Shown one piece after another: positions 7,800 to 17,271 of a stretch of 64,000 bases of DNA; position 1 is the first letter of the stretch; every line of letters begins with the position of its first letter. The notes beneath the pieces are model-generated. The model was not told the DNA's origin. It saw only the letters and a list, made by a program, of their open reading frames with translations, and did no database searches. This stretch comes from CBFFRJ01 sp051486985. Lineage in GTDB: Bacteria; Pseudomonadota; Gammaproteobacteria; Enterobacterales; Enterobacteriaceae. Both the position numbers and the translations under genes were made by a program. The DNA lies in contig NZ_JAHVDV010000005.1 of assembly GCF_051486985.1 (NCBI RefSeq), positions 62,001 through 126,000 of the forward strand, written 5' to 3'.

Positions 7800-10082
7800 A
7801 TGCTCAATCAAGAACTGGAACTCAGTTTAAACATGGCTTTCGCCAGAGCGCGTGAGCACCGACATGAGTTTATGACCGTCGAACATCTGTTACTGGCATT
7901 GCTCAGTAACCCCTCGGCCCGCGAAGCGCTGGAAGCGTGTTCTGTGGATCTGGTGGCGTTGCGACAGGAACTCGAAGCCTTCATCGAACAAACCACACCC
8001 GTCCTGCCGATGAGTGAAGAGGAGCGCGACACTCAGCCGACGCTCAGCTTCCAGCGTGTTCTTCAGCGCGCGGTGTTTCACGTTCAGTCCTCCGGACGTA
8101 GCGAAGTCTCCGGGGCGAACGTGCTGGTTGCAATATTCAGCGAGCAGGAGTCGCAAGCGGCTTATCTGCTACGCAAACATGAAGTGAGCCGCCTTGATGT
8201 GGTGAACTTTATCTCCCACGGCACCCGTAAAGACGAGCCGGGACAGTCTTCTCCCGATTCTGGCAATCAGGCCAATAACAATGAAGAGCAAGCAGGCGGG
8301 GAGGAACGTATGGAAAACTTCACCACCAACCTTAATCAGCTTGCTCGCGTCGGCGGTATTGATCCGCTTATTGGTCGCGGTAAAGAGCTTGAGCGCGCTG
8401 TACAGGTGCTTTGCCGTCGTCGCAAAAACAACCCGCTGCTGGTGGGTGAGTCCGGCGTAGGTAAAACAGCTATCGCCGAAGGACTCGCCTGGCGAATTGT
8501 GCAGGGCGATGTGCCGGAAATTATGGCCGACTGCACTATTTACTCCCTGGACATTGGTTCACTGCTGGCCGGAACAAAATACCGTGGTGATTTTGAAAAA
8601 CGCTTTAAAGCGCTTTTGAAACAGCTGGAGCAGGATACTAATAGCATTCTGTTCATTGATGAGATCCACACCATTATCGGTGCGGGTGCTGCGTCAGGCG
8701 GGCAGGTTGATGCTGCCAATCTGATTAAGCCATTGCTGTCGAGTGGCAAGATCCGCGTGATGGGTTCAACGACCTATCAGGAGTTCAGCAATATCTTCGA
8801 GAAGGATCGTGCGCTGGCGCGTCGTTTCCAGAAAATTGATATCACCGAGCCTTCTGTTGAAGAGACCGTACAGATTATCAATGGCCTGAAACCGAAGTAC
8901 GAAGCTCACCATGACGTGCGTTATACCGCGAAAGCGGTGCGTGCAGCAGTGGAGCTGGCGGTGAAATACATCAACGATCGTCATTTGCCGGATAAAGCCA
9001 TTGATGTGATTGATGAGGCAGGTGCGCGCGCGCGTTTAATGCCGGTCAGTAAACGCAAGAAAACCATCAACGTGGCGGATATCGAATCGGTTGTTGCACG
9101 TATTGCGCGTATTCCTGAGAAGAGCGTGTCGCAAAGCGATCGCGACACCCTGAAAAGTCTTGGCGAGCGTCTGAAAATGCTGGTCTTCGGCCAGGACAAA
9201 GCCATTGAGGCGTTAACCGAAGCCATTAAGATGAGCCGCGCTGGCCTTGGACAGGATCATAAACCGGTGGGGTCTTTCCTGTTTGCAGGGCCGACGGGTG
9301 TCGGTAAGACCGAAGTGACGGTACAGCTCTCTAAAGCATTAGGCATTGAGCTGCTGCGTTTTGATATGTCCGAGTATATGGAACGTCATACCGTTAGCCG
9401 CTTAATCGGTGCGCCTCCGGGATATGTTGGTTTCGATCAGGGCGGTTTACTGACCGACGCGGTGATAAAACACCCGCACGCAGTACTGCTGCTGGACGAA
9501 ATTGAAAAAGCGCACCCGGATGTCTTCAACCTCTTACTGCAGGTGATGGACAACGGCACCCTGACCGATAACAACGGGCGTAAAGCGGACTTCCGCAACG
9601 TGGTGCTGGTGATGACCACCAATGCTGGCGTGCGTGAAACCGAGCGTAAATCTATTGGTCTTATCCATCAGGACAACAGTACCGATGCGATGGAAGAGAT
9701 CAAAAAAATCTTTACGCCGGAGTTCCGCAACCGTCTGGATAACATTATCTGGTTTGATCACCTCTCCACCGAGGTTATTCATCAGGTAGTCGACAAGTTT
9801 ATTGTCGAACTCCAGGTGCAACTGGATCAAAAAGGTGTCTCGCTGGAAGTGAGTCAGGACGCGCGTGACTGGCTGGCAGAAAAAGGCTATGACCGTGCGA
9901 TGGGGGCTCGTCCGATGACCCGCGTTATTCAGGACAACCTGAAAAAACCACTGGCCAACGAACTGCTGTTCGGTTCGTTAGTTGATGGTGGACAGGTAAC
10001 GGTAACCCTGGATAAAGAGAAAAATGAGCTGCAGTATGGTTTCCAGAGTGCGCAGAAGCACAAACCGGAAACCGCGCATTAA
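7800..10082 (+). CDS. clpA: ClpA, ATPase subunit of the ClpAP protease
   Basis: 760 residues. Order: N-domain with two Clp repeats (1-145, ClpS-binding), a Glu/Asn-rich linker (about 143-168), AAA+ domain 1 with Walker A GESGVGKT near 216, AAA+ domain 2 with Walker A GPTGVGKT near 497, and the ClpP-docking tripeptide IGL near 619. The hexameric unfoldase feeds proteins into ClpP in the cytoplasm. The ATG at 7800 with a GGGGAGG ribosome site is chosen over an upstream in-frame start that overlaps clpS. Confidence 0.98.
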   Translation: MLNQELELSLNMAFARAREHRHEFMTVEHLLLALLSNPSAREALEACSVDLVALRQELEAFIEQTTPVLPMSEEERDTQPTLSFQRVLQRAVFHVQSSGRSEVSGANVLVAIFSEQESQAAYLLRKHEVSRLDVVNFISHGTRKDEPGQSSPDSGNQANNNEEQAGGEERMENFTTNLNQLARVGGIDPLIGRGKELERAVQVLCRRRKNNPLLVGESGVGKTAIAEGLAWRIVQGDVPEIMADCTIYSLDIGSLLAGTKYRGDFEKRFKALLKQLEQDTNSILFIDEIHTIIGAGAASGGQVDAANLIKPLLSSGKIRVMGSTTYQEFSNIFEKDRALARRFQKIDITEPSVEETVQIINGLKPKYEAHHDVRYTAKAVRAAVELAVKYINDRHLPDKAIDVIDEAGARARLMPVSKRKKTINVADIESVVARIARIPEKSVSQSDRDTLKSLGERLKMLVFGQDKAIEALTEAIKMSRAGLGQDHKPVGSFLFAGPTGVGKTEVTVQLSKALGIELLRFDMSEYMERHTVSRLIGAPPGYVGFDQGGLLTDAVIKHPHAVLLLDEIEKAHPDVFNLLLQVMDNGTLTDNNGRKADFRNVVLVMTTNAGVRETERKSIGLIHQDNSTDAMEEIKKIFTPEFRNRLDNIIWFDHLSTEVIHQVVDKFIVELQVQLDQKGVSLEVSQDARDWLAEKGYDRAMGARPMTRVIQDNLKKPLANELLFGSLVDGGQVTVTLDKEKNELQYGFQSAQKHKPETAH

Positions 10083-10098
10083 GCGCGCCTTTAATAAC

Positions 10099-10126
10099 AA
10101 AAACCGGACAGTGGTCCGGTTTTTTT
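10099..10126 (+). terminator. clpA rho-independent terminator
   Basis: AAACCGGAC and GTCCGGTTT form a 9-bp stem with loop AGTG, followed by a run of T. It starts 17 bp after the clpA stop. Confidence 0.92.
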
Positions 10127-10165
10127 ATGCCTGACTAGCGCGGTCAGCACCCCGATGCAGAACGA

Positions 10166-10191
10166 CAAAAGCCGGACAAAAGTCCGGCTTT
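10166..10191 (-). terminator. infA terminator (bidirectional)
   Basis: AAAGCCGGAC and GTCCGGCTTT form a 10-bp stem with an AAAA loop. On the minus strand it ends in TTTTG after the stem, placing it 36 bp beyond the infA stop. The core CCGGAC/GTCCGG is the same as in the clpA terminator 70 bp away. Confidence 0.85.
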
Positions 10192-10226
10192 CAGAATTTC
10201 GCACGCGGCGTTGTGGCTAACTGTGA

Positions 10227-10445
10227 TTAACGGCTACGGAAGACAATGCGGCCTTTGCTCAGGTCGTACGGGGTCAGCTCAACAGTCACTTTATCGCCCG
10301 TCAGAATGCGGATGTAGTTTTTACGCATTTTACCGGAGATATGCGCAGTGACCACGTGACCGTTTTCAAGTTCTACGCGGAACATAGTATTAGGCAACGT
10401 ATCCAGAACGGTGCCTTGCATTTCGATATTGTCTTCTTTGGCCAT
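10227..10445 (-). CDS. infA: Translation initiation factor IF-1
   Basis: 72 residues, a single S1-type OB fold starting MAKEDNIEMQG and ending FRSR, effectively identical to E. coli IF-1. It binds the 30S A site during initiation. It is transcribed toward clpA from its own promoters in the 282-bp gap before aat. The E. coli neighbour serW (tRNA-Ser) is not present between it and clpA. Confidence 0.99.
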   Translation of the reverse strand: MAKEDNIEMQGTVLDTLPNTMFRVELENGHVVTAHISGKMRKNYIRILTGDKVTVELTPYDLSKGRIVFRSR

Positions 10446-10727
10446 CTAATCCTCGGGGGTATCACTACCATATTTTTTTGAACCGGCAAGATAATGCCCA
10501 AGTTCGTCTGTTAAGTAAAGATTTGTGCTGATAAAACGCAGCAAACGGCTTTTGCGCATTACCCTCATGCCACAATCAGGACGCGCGTCACGCGCATCAT
10601 AAAGGGGAGCGATAAAGAAGAAGGAGGGCGTCCCTGATACGTGCTTCCCTGAATGGCGGGTAACAGGCAGAAGCTGCTCTGAGCGACCATTATAACACCC
10701 TGATAAAAAATGTGCCGAAAACATTCA

Positions 10728-11429
10728 TCAGGTTGCTAAAAACAGTTCCCTTGGTACCCAAAAATGGGAAGGTAAGCGCTGTTGCCGTGTCTGACCAAGA
10801 CGTTCAAGATACTCGCGGCGCGGAATTTCAACGGCGCCCAACGAGGCGGTGTGAGAGTTCAGAACCTGACAGTCAATCAGCTGCCCACCAGCCTCGGCAA
10901 AAGCATGGCAAAAAAGCATTAACGCGGTTTTTGAAGCATTTATGCGACGGCTGAACATGGACTCGCCGCAAAACAGCGCCCCCTGCGAAACCCCATACAT
11001 GCCACCCACGAGCGCACCCTCTTCCCAGACTTCAATGGAATGCGCGTGCCCAAGTTCATGTAAACGATGATAGGCGAGCACGATGTCAGGGGTTATCCAG
11101 GTGCCCTCATTACGATCTTCTGCACATCCATCAAGCACCTGCCCGAAAGCATGATTGAGCGTGACGCGATAGGGGGTCGTTTTATGGAAGCGTTTCATAC
11201 TGCGGCTGACATGAAAGTTTTCTGGCCAAAGCACCGCGCGTGGGTCCGGAGACCACCAGAGAATAGGATCCCCTGGTGAAAACCAGGGGAAGATGCCACG
11301 CTGATAGGCCATTAAAAGCCGGGCCGGACTGAGGTCGCCACCTAAAGCCAGCAACCCGTTTGGTTCACGCAACGCCGCCTCCGGCGAGGGAAAAGCAATG
11401 GTGTGACGAGAAAGCTGAACCAGGCGCAT
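10728..11429 (-). CDS. aat: Leucyl/phenylalanyl-tRNA-protein transferase
   Basis: 233 residues. Aat adds Leu or Phe to proteins with N-terminal Lys or Arg, creating N-degrons that ClpS then delivers to ClpAP, so the neighbourhood brings together one pathway. Conserved stretches include FPWFSPGDPILWWSPDPRAV, GTWIT, HAHSIEVW and GESMFSR. The start MRLVQLSRH at 11429 fits the E. coli N-terminus; the frame extends upstream to 11495 without support. It is the last gene of the cydDC-aat cluster. Confidence 0.97.
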   Translation of the reverse strand: MRLVQLSRHTIAFPSPEAALREPNGLLALGGDLSPARLLMAYQRGIFPWFSPGDPILWWSPDPRAVLWPENFHVSRSMKRFHKTTPYRVTLNHAFGQVLDGCAEDRNEGTWITPDIVLAYHRLHELGHAHSIEVWEEGALVGGMYGVSQGALFCGESMFSRRINASKTALMLFCHAFAEAGGQLIDCQVLNSHTASLGAVEIPRREYLERLGQTRQQRLPSHFWVPRELFLAT

Positions 11430-11541
11430 GACTGCAATGCTCCACAACGCAACAAAGAGTAATTCCTTATGTATATCGTCAACTTTACTCCGCACTTTAA
11501 CGTTAGCGCAAAATCCGAAGGAAGATGTCGATACCCATCGA

Positions 11542-13263
11542 TTACAGACGCTGCTTAAACTGGTAGTAACGACCCTGTTTCGCCATTAACGCTGCGTGAT
11601 TACCTTGCTCAATTATTTCACCGTTGTCCATCACAATTATCTGATCAAACCGCGACAGCCCGCGAAGGCGATGTGTCACCATTAATAAGGTCTTATCCTT
11701 CATAACCTCATCAAGTAAATCAAGTATTTGCGTTTCGGTCGCGGCGTCAAGACCCTCGGTGGGTTCGTCAAGCAGGACCAGTGGCGCATCGTGCAATAAA
11801 GCGCGCGCTATAGCCAGCCTGCGGAGCTCACCGCCGGAGAGCTGGCGGCCCCCTTCACCCAGCCAGGCGTTCAACCCGCTGTCATCCAGCAACTTTTCCA
11901 GGCCAACCCGACAGAGTACGGTTGCCAGGGTCTCATCACTGGCCTGCGGAGCGGCCAGAAGTAAATTGTCACGTAAGGTGGCGCTAAACAAATGGACGCG
12001 CTGCGGAACCATACTGATGCTTTCGCGTAAGGTGGCTTCGCTAAGTGCTGTAACCGGCAGATCATTAAAGAGAATACGGCCATGCTGCGGATCCCATGCG
12101 CGGGTCAGCAGTTGCAGCAGCGTTGATTTTCCGCAGCCGGTACGGCCCAGTACCGCGACGTGCTCCCCACTGGCAATGGATAATGACAGGGCATTCAGCG
12201 CATTAAGCGGTTGACCCGGGTAGGCAAAACTTACGTTTTCCAGACGCAGGTTAACCTGCGAGGGGGCCGCATCGCTATTTTCAGCAAACTGCACGTCCAC
12301 CGGCGAGTCGGTAATTTCCGTAATGCGCACCGCGGAGGCGATCACCTGGCCCAGATGCTGGAAAGCTCCCGTTACCGGGGCCAGTGCCTCAAAAGCGGCC
12401 AGCGCACAAAAGACAAAGAGGGCAATAAGCGCGCCGGGCTGCGTATTACCGCCGACCCCACCAGCAGCCAGCCACAGCATGGCAATCACTGCAAAGGCGC
12501 TGATAATCAGCATGAGCGCCTGTGAGGCTGCCGTAAGATCGGACTGGCGTCGCTGGGCATCGTGCCAGCTCAGTTCTGTATTCTCCATCTGCTCACGGTA
12601 ACGTTGGCTGGCGCCAAAAATTGTCAGCTCCGCCTGACCCTGCAGCCAGCTCGTTAACTGCTGGCGATATTGTCCGCGTAAATGTGTCAGGCTCTCTCCG
12701 GTGGGCTTTCCGGCGCGATAAAAGAGCGGCGGAAGAATAAACAGTGTGGCAAGCATGATCCCGCCAAGCGTCAGGGCGAGGGGCATATCCAGAAGACTTA
12801 GCCCCAGCGTCACGACAAAGATAACGACCAGTGCTCCCACCAGCGGGGAGATAACGCGCAGATAGAGGTGATCAAGCGTATCAACATCTGCCACCACCCG
12901 GTTGAGCAACTCCCCCTGACGGAAGCGGGCCAGTCCAGCCGGTGAAAGGGGAAGCAGTTTACTGAACGTGCTGACCCGTAAATGCTGCAATACTCTGAAG
13001 GTCGCATCATGGCTGACCAGCCTTTCAAAATAGCGCCCGGCAGTACGTATAATTGCTGCGGCACGCACGCCAGCAGCGGGAAGCATGTAGTTAAAGCTGT
13101 AAATTCCGGCGACCCCTACCAGCGCTGAGGCGGATAAGAACCAGCCGGAAAGGGTCAGCAGGCCTATACTGGCCAGCAAGGTCACAATCGCGAGAATCAC
13201 CCCGAGACTGAGTAACCCGATATGGCGTTTATAAAGGGCGAGATAAGGGAGAAGGGCGCGCAT
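11542..13263 (-). CDS. cydC: CydC, subunit of the CydDC heterodimeric ABC exporter
   Basis: 573 residues, the E. coli length. Six predicted membrane helices in the first 310 residues are followed by an ABC domain with Walker A GRTGCGKS near 372, signature LSGGE and Walker B VLLDEPTEGLD. CydDC was described as an exporter of cysteine and glutathione to the periplasm and is needed for cytochrome bd assembly; haem transport has also been proposed. The gene begins directly after the cydD stop with no spacer, so the two are co-transcribed and probably coupled. Confidence 0.97.
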   Translation of the reverse strand: MRALLPYLALYKRHIGLLSLGVILAIVTLLASIGLLTLSGWFLSASALVGVAGIYSFNYMLPAAGVRAAAIIRTAGRYFERLVSHDATFRVLQHLRVSTFSKLLPLSPAGLARFRQGELLNRVVADVDTLDHLYLRVISPLVGALVVIFVVTLGLSLLDMPLALTLGGIMLATLFILPPLFYRAGKPTGESLTHLRGQYRQQLTSWLQGQAELTIFGASQRYREQMENTELSWHDAQRRQSDLTAASQALMLIISAFAVIAMLWLAAGGVGGNTQPGALIALFVFCALAAFEALAPVTGAFQHLGQVIASAVRITEITDSPVDVQFAENSDAAPSQVNLRLENVSFAYPGQPLNALNALSLSIASGEHVAVLGRTGCGKSTLLQLLTRAWDPQHGRILFNDLPVTALSEATLRESISMVPQRVHLFSATLRDNLLLAAPQASDETLATVLCRVGLEKLLDDSGLNAWLGEGGRQLSGGELRRLAIARALLHDAPLVLLDEPTEGLDAATETQILDLLDEVMKDKTLLMVTHRLRGLSRFDQIIVMDNGEIIEQGNHAALMAKQGRYYQFKQRL

Positions 13264-15030
13264 TTAAATCTCCTCCTGACGGTGAGCGAGCAGGGCGGCA
13301 AAGGCTCCCCCGGCTTGTGAGAGTTCGGCGAAGGTGCCTTGTTCGATTATCTGTCCATTTTCCATCACCCAAATGGCGTCCCAGTCAGTGAGCCCTTCGA
13401 GCTGATGCGTTACCATTATTGTCGTCTGGAGCAAAGAGGCATCGTTCAGCGCCTGCATAACACGCCGCTCACTATGGCTGTCCAGACTGGCGGCGGGCTC
13501 ATCAAGCAGTAGTAGCTTGCTGGCATCCAGCAGGGCGCGTGCTACCGCAACGCGCTGGGCTTGTCCGACGGAAAGGCGTGCGCCCTGATCGCCGGTTGGC
13601 GTATCAAGACCTTGCGGCAACAGCGGCAGGAACTCGCTCACCCAGGCTTTATCGATAACAGCCTGCAGTTCGGTCGCGCTGGCATCCGGCCTGCCCAGCA
13701 GAATATTCTGTCGCAAGGTAGAGGCCGGGAGTTGAGGGTTCTGTCCCACCCAGCTAATCATGCGCCGCCAGGCATCAGGGTCGAGACTGCCGGATTCCAC
13801 GCCATTAATGCGTAAAGATCCTTCATAGGGAAGAAACCCGGAAAGCGCATTAATCAGAGAGCTTTTTCCTGAGCCACTTCGCCCTACCAGCACAACGCGT
13901 TGGCCCGCAGGCAAAGTGAAATTAAGCGGCCCGGCAAGCACGGCACCCTCTGGCGATTTGAGAATCAGATCCTGTGCGGTGATGGTCAGGGCTTCATCCG
14001 TTTTCAGGGTGAGGTCTCCCCGCTGAGGGTGAGCGAGCGGTGCTTCCATAAAGGTTTTCAGGCTGTCGGCGGCACCAATGGCCTGCGCCTTTGCATGGTA
14101 AAAGGTGCCTAAATCACGCAGCGGCTGGAAAAACTCCGGTGCCAGCACCAGTGCCAGGAAGCCAGCGAACAGGGTAACGCCAGCGGCATAGTGGCCAAAA
14201 TTAAGTTCGCCAAGATAAGAGAAGCCGAAATAGACCGCCACCAGCGCAATCGACAATGAGGTGAAGAACTCAAGCACACCGGAAGACAAAAAGGCCAGCC
14301 GCAGTACTTCCATTGTACGACTGCGAAAATCCTGCGACGCCAGGCGGATATTTTCTGTCTCGGCCTCGCCCCGGTGGAAAATGCGCAGGGTTTCCATGCC
14401 ACGCAGACGGTCGAGGAAGTGGCCGCTCAGGCGCGCCAGGGCTTTAAAGTTACGGCGGTTAGCATCGGCTGCCCCCATGCCCACCATCGCCATAAACAAA
14501 GGAATAAGCGGCGCGGTGCATAACAGAATTAATGCTGCAGCCCAGTTAATCGGCAACAGCGTTACCACGATCAACAAAGGCACCGTTGCCGCCAGCGTCA
14601 TCTGCGGCAGATAACGAGCGTAAAAATCATGCATATCGTCGATTTGTTCAAGAATAAGGGTGGCCCAGCTACCGGCAGGTTTACCCTGTATCCAGGCAGG
14701 CCCGGCCTGCTGAAGCCTGTCCAGAACCCGACGGCGAATTTCAAAACGGATATGTGCGCCAGCATGAAAACCCACGCGCTCGCGAAGCCACGTCACCCAG
14801 CTACGCAGAATAAACACCAGCACCAGCAATGCAAAGGGGAGGAGCAAAGCCTCGCGTGGAATATTCTCCATAATCAGATGATTAAGGATTTTCGCCAGCA
14901 TCCAGGCCTGTGCGACGATGAGTACGCCGCTCAACACACCCAAAAGTCGGGACATCATGAGCCAGCGACGTGAGATGACACTTTGCTGTTTTAGCCAGCG
15001 GGTTAATTCTTGTTGACGGGTTTTATTCAT
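13264..15030 (-). CDS. cydD: CydD, subunit of the CydDC heterodimeric ABC exporter
   Basis: 588 residues. An N-terminal six-helix membrane domain is followed by an ABC domain with Walker A GRSGSGKSS near 378, signature LSVGQ and LLLDEPAASLD. It partners CydC in the inner membrane. The start MNKTRQQELTRWL at 15030 is the family N-terminus; the in-frame extension to 15090 is rejected. A terminator between trxB and cydD suggests the cydDC unit has its own promoter. Confidence 0.97.
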   Translation of the reverse strand: MNKTRQQELTRWLKQQSVISRRWLMMSRLLGVLSGVLIVAQAWMLAKILNHLIMENIPREALLLPFALLVLVFILRSWVTWLRERVGFHAGAHIRFEIRRRVLDRLQQAGPAWIQGKPAGSWATLILEQIDDMHDFYARYLPQMTLAATVPLLIVVTLLPINWAAALILLCTAPLIPLFMAMVGMGAADANRRNFKALARLSGHFLDRLRGMETLRIFHRGEAETENIRLASQDFRSRTMEVLRLAFLSSGVLEFFTSLSIALVAVYFGFSYLGELNFGHYAAGVTLFAGFLALVLAPEFFQPLRDLGTFYHAKAQAIGAADSLKTFMEAPLAHPQRGDLTLKTDEALTITAQDLILKSPEGAVLAGPLNFTLPAGQRVVLVGRSGSGKSSLINALSGFLPYEGSLRINGVESGSLDPDAWRRMISWVGQNPQLPASTLRQNILLGRPDASATELQAVIDKAWVSEFLPLLPQGLDTPTGDQGARLSVGQAQRVAVARALLDASKLLLLDEPAASLDSHSERRVMQALNDASLLQTTIMVTHQLEGLTDWDAIWVMENGQIIEQGTFAELSQAGGAFAALLAHRQEEI

Positions 15031-15087
15031 TGCGCGCTTTGCAGGTAAAGTTATCGGATTTTTTAGCTTCGCAATGTTACATCGGCA

Positions 15088-15118
15088 CAAAAATAAAGGC
15101 GACTTATAGTCGCCTTTT
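15088..15118 (-). terminator. trxB terminator
   Basis: AAAGGCGACT and AGTCGCCTTT form a 10-bp stem with loop TAT. It lies 27 bp after the trxB stop and ends in TTTATTTTT on the minus strand. A T-run on the other side makes it bidirectional. It separates trxB from cydDC. Confidence 0.9.
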
Positions 15119-15144
15119 TTACCTTTATTACTGACTTGTAAAGA

Positions 15145-16113
15145 TTATTTACTTTCCTGAGCCAGCCCGTCCAGATAGCGCTCTGCGTCGAGAGCCGCCA
15201 TGCAGCCAGTCCCAGCGGAGGTGATCGCCTGGCGATAGATGTGATCCATTACATCGCCTGCAGCAAAGACGCCCGGGATGCTGGTTTGTGTAGCATTGCC
15301 ATGAATACCGGATTGTACTTTGATATAGCCATTTTCCAGCGCAAGCTGGCCGGCAAAAATCGCCGTGTTTGGGCTATGACCGATGGCGACAAACAGACCT
15401 GCCACGTCGAGAGATTCAACAGTATCGGTATTCTGCGTATCACGCAGACGCAGCCCGCTGACCCCCATCTGATCGCCAGTGACCTCTTCCAGCGTCCGGT
15501 TGGTATGCAGAACGATATTTCCGCTTGCTACCTTTTCCATTAAACGCTTGATAAGGATTTTCTCCGCGCGGAACGTGTCGCGGCGATGAATCAGATGCAC
15601 TTCAGAGGCGATATTCGCCAGATAAAGAGCTTCTTCAACGGCTGTGTTACCACCACCAATGACGGCAACTTTCTGGTTACGGTAGAAGAAACCATCGCAG
15701 GTTGCGCAGGCGGAGACGCCACGGCCTTTATAGGCTTCTTCAGAAGGCAGGCCCAGATAGCGTGCAGAGGCGCCCGTAGCGATGATTAATGCATCACAGG
15801 TGTACTCGCCACTGTCGCCGGTCAGACGGAAGGGGCGGTTCTGAAGATCAACGCTATTGATGTGGTCGAACAGAATCTGAGTATCGAATTTTTCGGCATG
15901 CTCGTGCATGCGCTCCATCAGCAACGGCCCGGTCAGATGATTGGGATCGCCAGGCCAGTTTTCCACTTCGGTCGTGGTGGTGAGCTGACCGCCTTTCTCC
16001 ATACCTGTAATTAATACCGGCTCCAGGTTTGCGCGTGCAGCATAGACCGCAGCGGTATAACCCGCGGGGCCTGAACCCAGGATAAGCAGCTTGCTGTGTT
16101 TGGCCGTACCCAT
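15145..16113 (-). CDS. trxB: Thioredoxin reductase
   Basis: 322 residues. A FAD-binding GSGPAGYTAA motif lies near residue 14, the redox-active CATC is at 136-139, and the NADPH-binding GGGNTAVEEALYL motif follows. The enzyme is a cytoplasmic flavoprotein that reduces thioredoxin with NADPH. The start at 16113 (MGTAKHSKLLILG) matches E. coli; the frame runs back to 16248 without family support. It is divergent from lrp across 553 bp. Confidence 0.99.
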   Translation of the reverse strand: MGTAKHSKLLILGSGPAGYTAAVYAARANLEPVLITGMEKGGQLTTTTEVENWPGDPNHLTGPLLMERMHEHAEKFDTQILFDHINSVDLQNRPFRLTGDSGEYTCDALIIATGASARYLGLPSEEAYKGRGVSACATCDGFFYRNQKVAVIGGGNTAVEEALYLANIASEVHLIHRRDTFRAEKILIKRLMEKVASGNIVLHTNRTLEEVTGDQMGVSGLRLRDTQNTDTVESLDVAGLFVAIGHSPNTAIFAGQLALENGYIKVQSGIHGNATQTSIPGVFAAGDVMDHIYRQAITSAGTGCMAALDAERYLDGLAQESK

Positions 16114-16666
16114 GAAATCCTCATTTTTATTTGCATACATTGAGTCGGATTGTAGGGAATTTGTAAGCGTAAAAAAAGAGTGCAGCGGTTTTGTTAACGA
16201 TATGTGTAATAGACAAAGCCGATGGCAAAGTTCAAGGGAAGATTTCAAATATAATAATTTCTACTGAAAATCGGTCGCTTATAAGGGGATAAAATGAGTA
16301 TTACGGGACCCCGATGATGAATATCTGGCATGTTGTACTAAAAAAAGATGTTTTGCTTTGACAATCCCCTGCGCATTTGCGAAAACATCAAAGGAAGAAA
16401 AAAAGCAGTGTTTCGCGCGTGATGCAAAATCATGCATGTAAATGCCATTTTTACCGGGCTAGCGAAATCTACGCATGGTGTGGACAGATGCCATCCGTGA
16501 TGTCGATAGTGGCCTTCAGGCACCGGCTTCTTAATACAGACCCTGGGATTATGTGGTGTTGGCGTTACACAACACGTTACACATAAAGCGACGGGCAAAG
16601 ACTCTGAACAGTGAAGTGCACAGGGTCAAGACAGGAGTAGGGAAGGAATACAGAGAGACAATAATA
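16114..16666. other. trxB-lrp divergent intergenic region (553 bp)
   Basis: This gap should hold the trxB promoter and the long lrp leader (the E. coli lrp transcript starts roughly 270 nt before its ATG). A TTGACA hexamer at 16358-16363 would fit an lrp leader of about 280 nt, but no good -10 follows it. A seven-codon reading frame with an AGGGG site begins at 16294 (MSITGPR) and I give it little weight. The longer reading frames on either strand have no recognisable features. Confidence 0.5.
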
Positions 16667-17161
16667 ATGGTAGATAGCAAGAAGCGCCCTGGCAAAGATC
16701 TCGACCGCATCGATCGTAATATCCTGAACGAATTGCAAAAAGATGGGCGTATTTCCAACGTCGAGCTTTCTAAACGAGTGGGACTTTCTCCCACGCCGTG
16801 CCTTGAGCGCGTGCGCAGGCTGGAAAGACAGGGATTCATTCAGGGCTATACAGCACTGCTGAACCCACATTATCTGGATGCATCACTTCTGGTTTTTGTT
16901 GAGATTACTCTGAATCGTGGCGCGCCGGATGTGTTTGAGCAATTTAACTCCGCTGTACAAAAACTTGAAGAAATTCAAGAGTGTCATCTTGTTTCTGGCG
17001 ATTTCGACTACTTGTTGAAAACACGTGTGCCAGATATGTCGGCCTATCGTAAGCTTTTAGGGGAAACCCTGTTGCGACTGCCAGGCGTCAATGACACCCG
17101 TACCTATGTGGTGATGGAAGAAGTCAAACAAAGCAATCGTCTGGTTATCAAGACGCGCTAA
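16667..17161 (+). CDS. lrp: Leucine-responsive regulatory protein
   Basis: 164 residues, same as E. coli. An N-terminal AsnC-type helix-turn-helix (about 12-60, GRISNVELSKRVGLSPTPC) is followed by a RAM domain that binds leucine and drives octamer/hexadecamer assembly. Lrp is a global regulator of amino-acid metabolism, pili and feast/famine responses. The start MVDSKKRPGKDLD at 16667 is chosen because it is the universal enteric N-terminus; upstream in-frame codons in the leader are ignored. Confidence 0.99.
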   Translation: MVDSKKRPGKDLDRIDRNILNELQKDGRISNVELSKRVGLSPTPCLERVRRLERQGFIQGYTALLNPHYLDASLLVFVEITLNRGAPDVFEQFNSAVQKLEEIQECHLVSGDFDYLLKTRVPDMSAYRKLLGETLLRLPGVNDTRTYVVMEEVKQSNRLVIKTR

Positions 17162-17194
17162 TACGGAACAGGTGCAAAATCAGCTTTTTTTGAT

Positions 17195-17217
17195 TACACT
17201 CCTGTTAATCCATACAG
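17195..17217 (+). promoter_or_regulatory. LexA (SOS) box and -10 of the ftsK promoter
   Basis: CTGT-TAATCCAT-ACAG (17202-17217) is an exact CTGT-N8-ACAG SOS box. It sits directly after a TACACT -10-like hexamer (17195-17200), 55 bp before ftsK. This corresponds to the LexA-regulated dinH promoter of E. coli ftsK, so SOS induction of ftsK is probably conserved. Confidence 0.75.
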
Positions 17218-17247
17218 CAACAGTGCCGGGGCTTCCCGGCGCTGTTG
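17218..17247 (+). terminator. Strong hairpin between lrp and ftsK
   Basis: CAACAGTGCCGGG pairs with CCCGGCGCTGTTG through a 13-bp stem (one G-U) with loop GCTT. Only TTTT follows, after a 3-nt gap. It may terminate lrp transcripts, but it also lies in the ftsK leader, directly after the LexA box, so an effect on ftsK is possible. Confidence 0.6.
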
Positions 17248-17271
17248 TCCGTTTTAGCTGGAGAGCCTTAC

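Noticed and set aside
10446..10727. Possible small RNA or gene in the aat-infA gap
   Set aside because: Only the infA leader/promoter region is expected; the reading frames there have no ribosome sites and no conserved structure is visible.
16338..16598. Reading frames of about 70-86 codons on both strands in the lrp leader region
   Set aside because: No ribosome sites, no domain, and they lie in the expected long leader of lrp.
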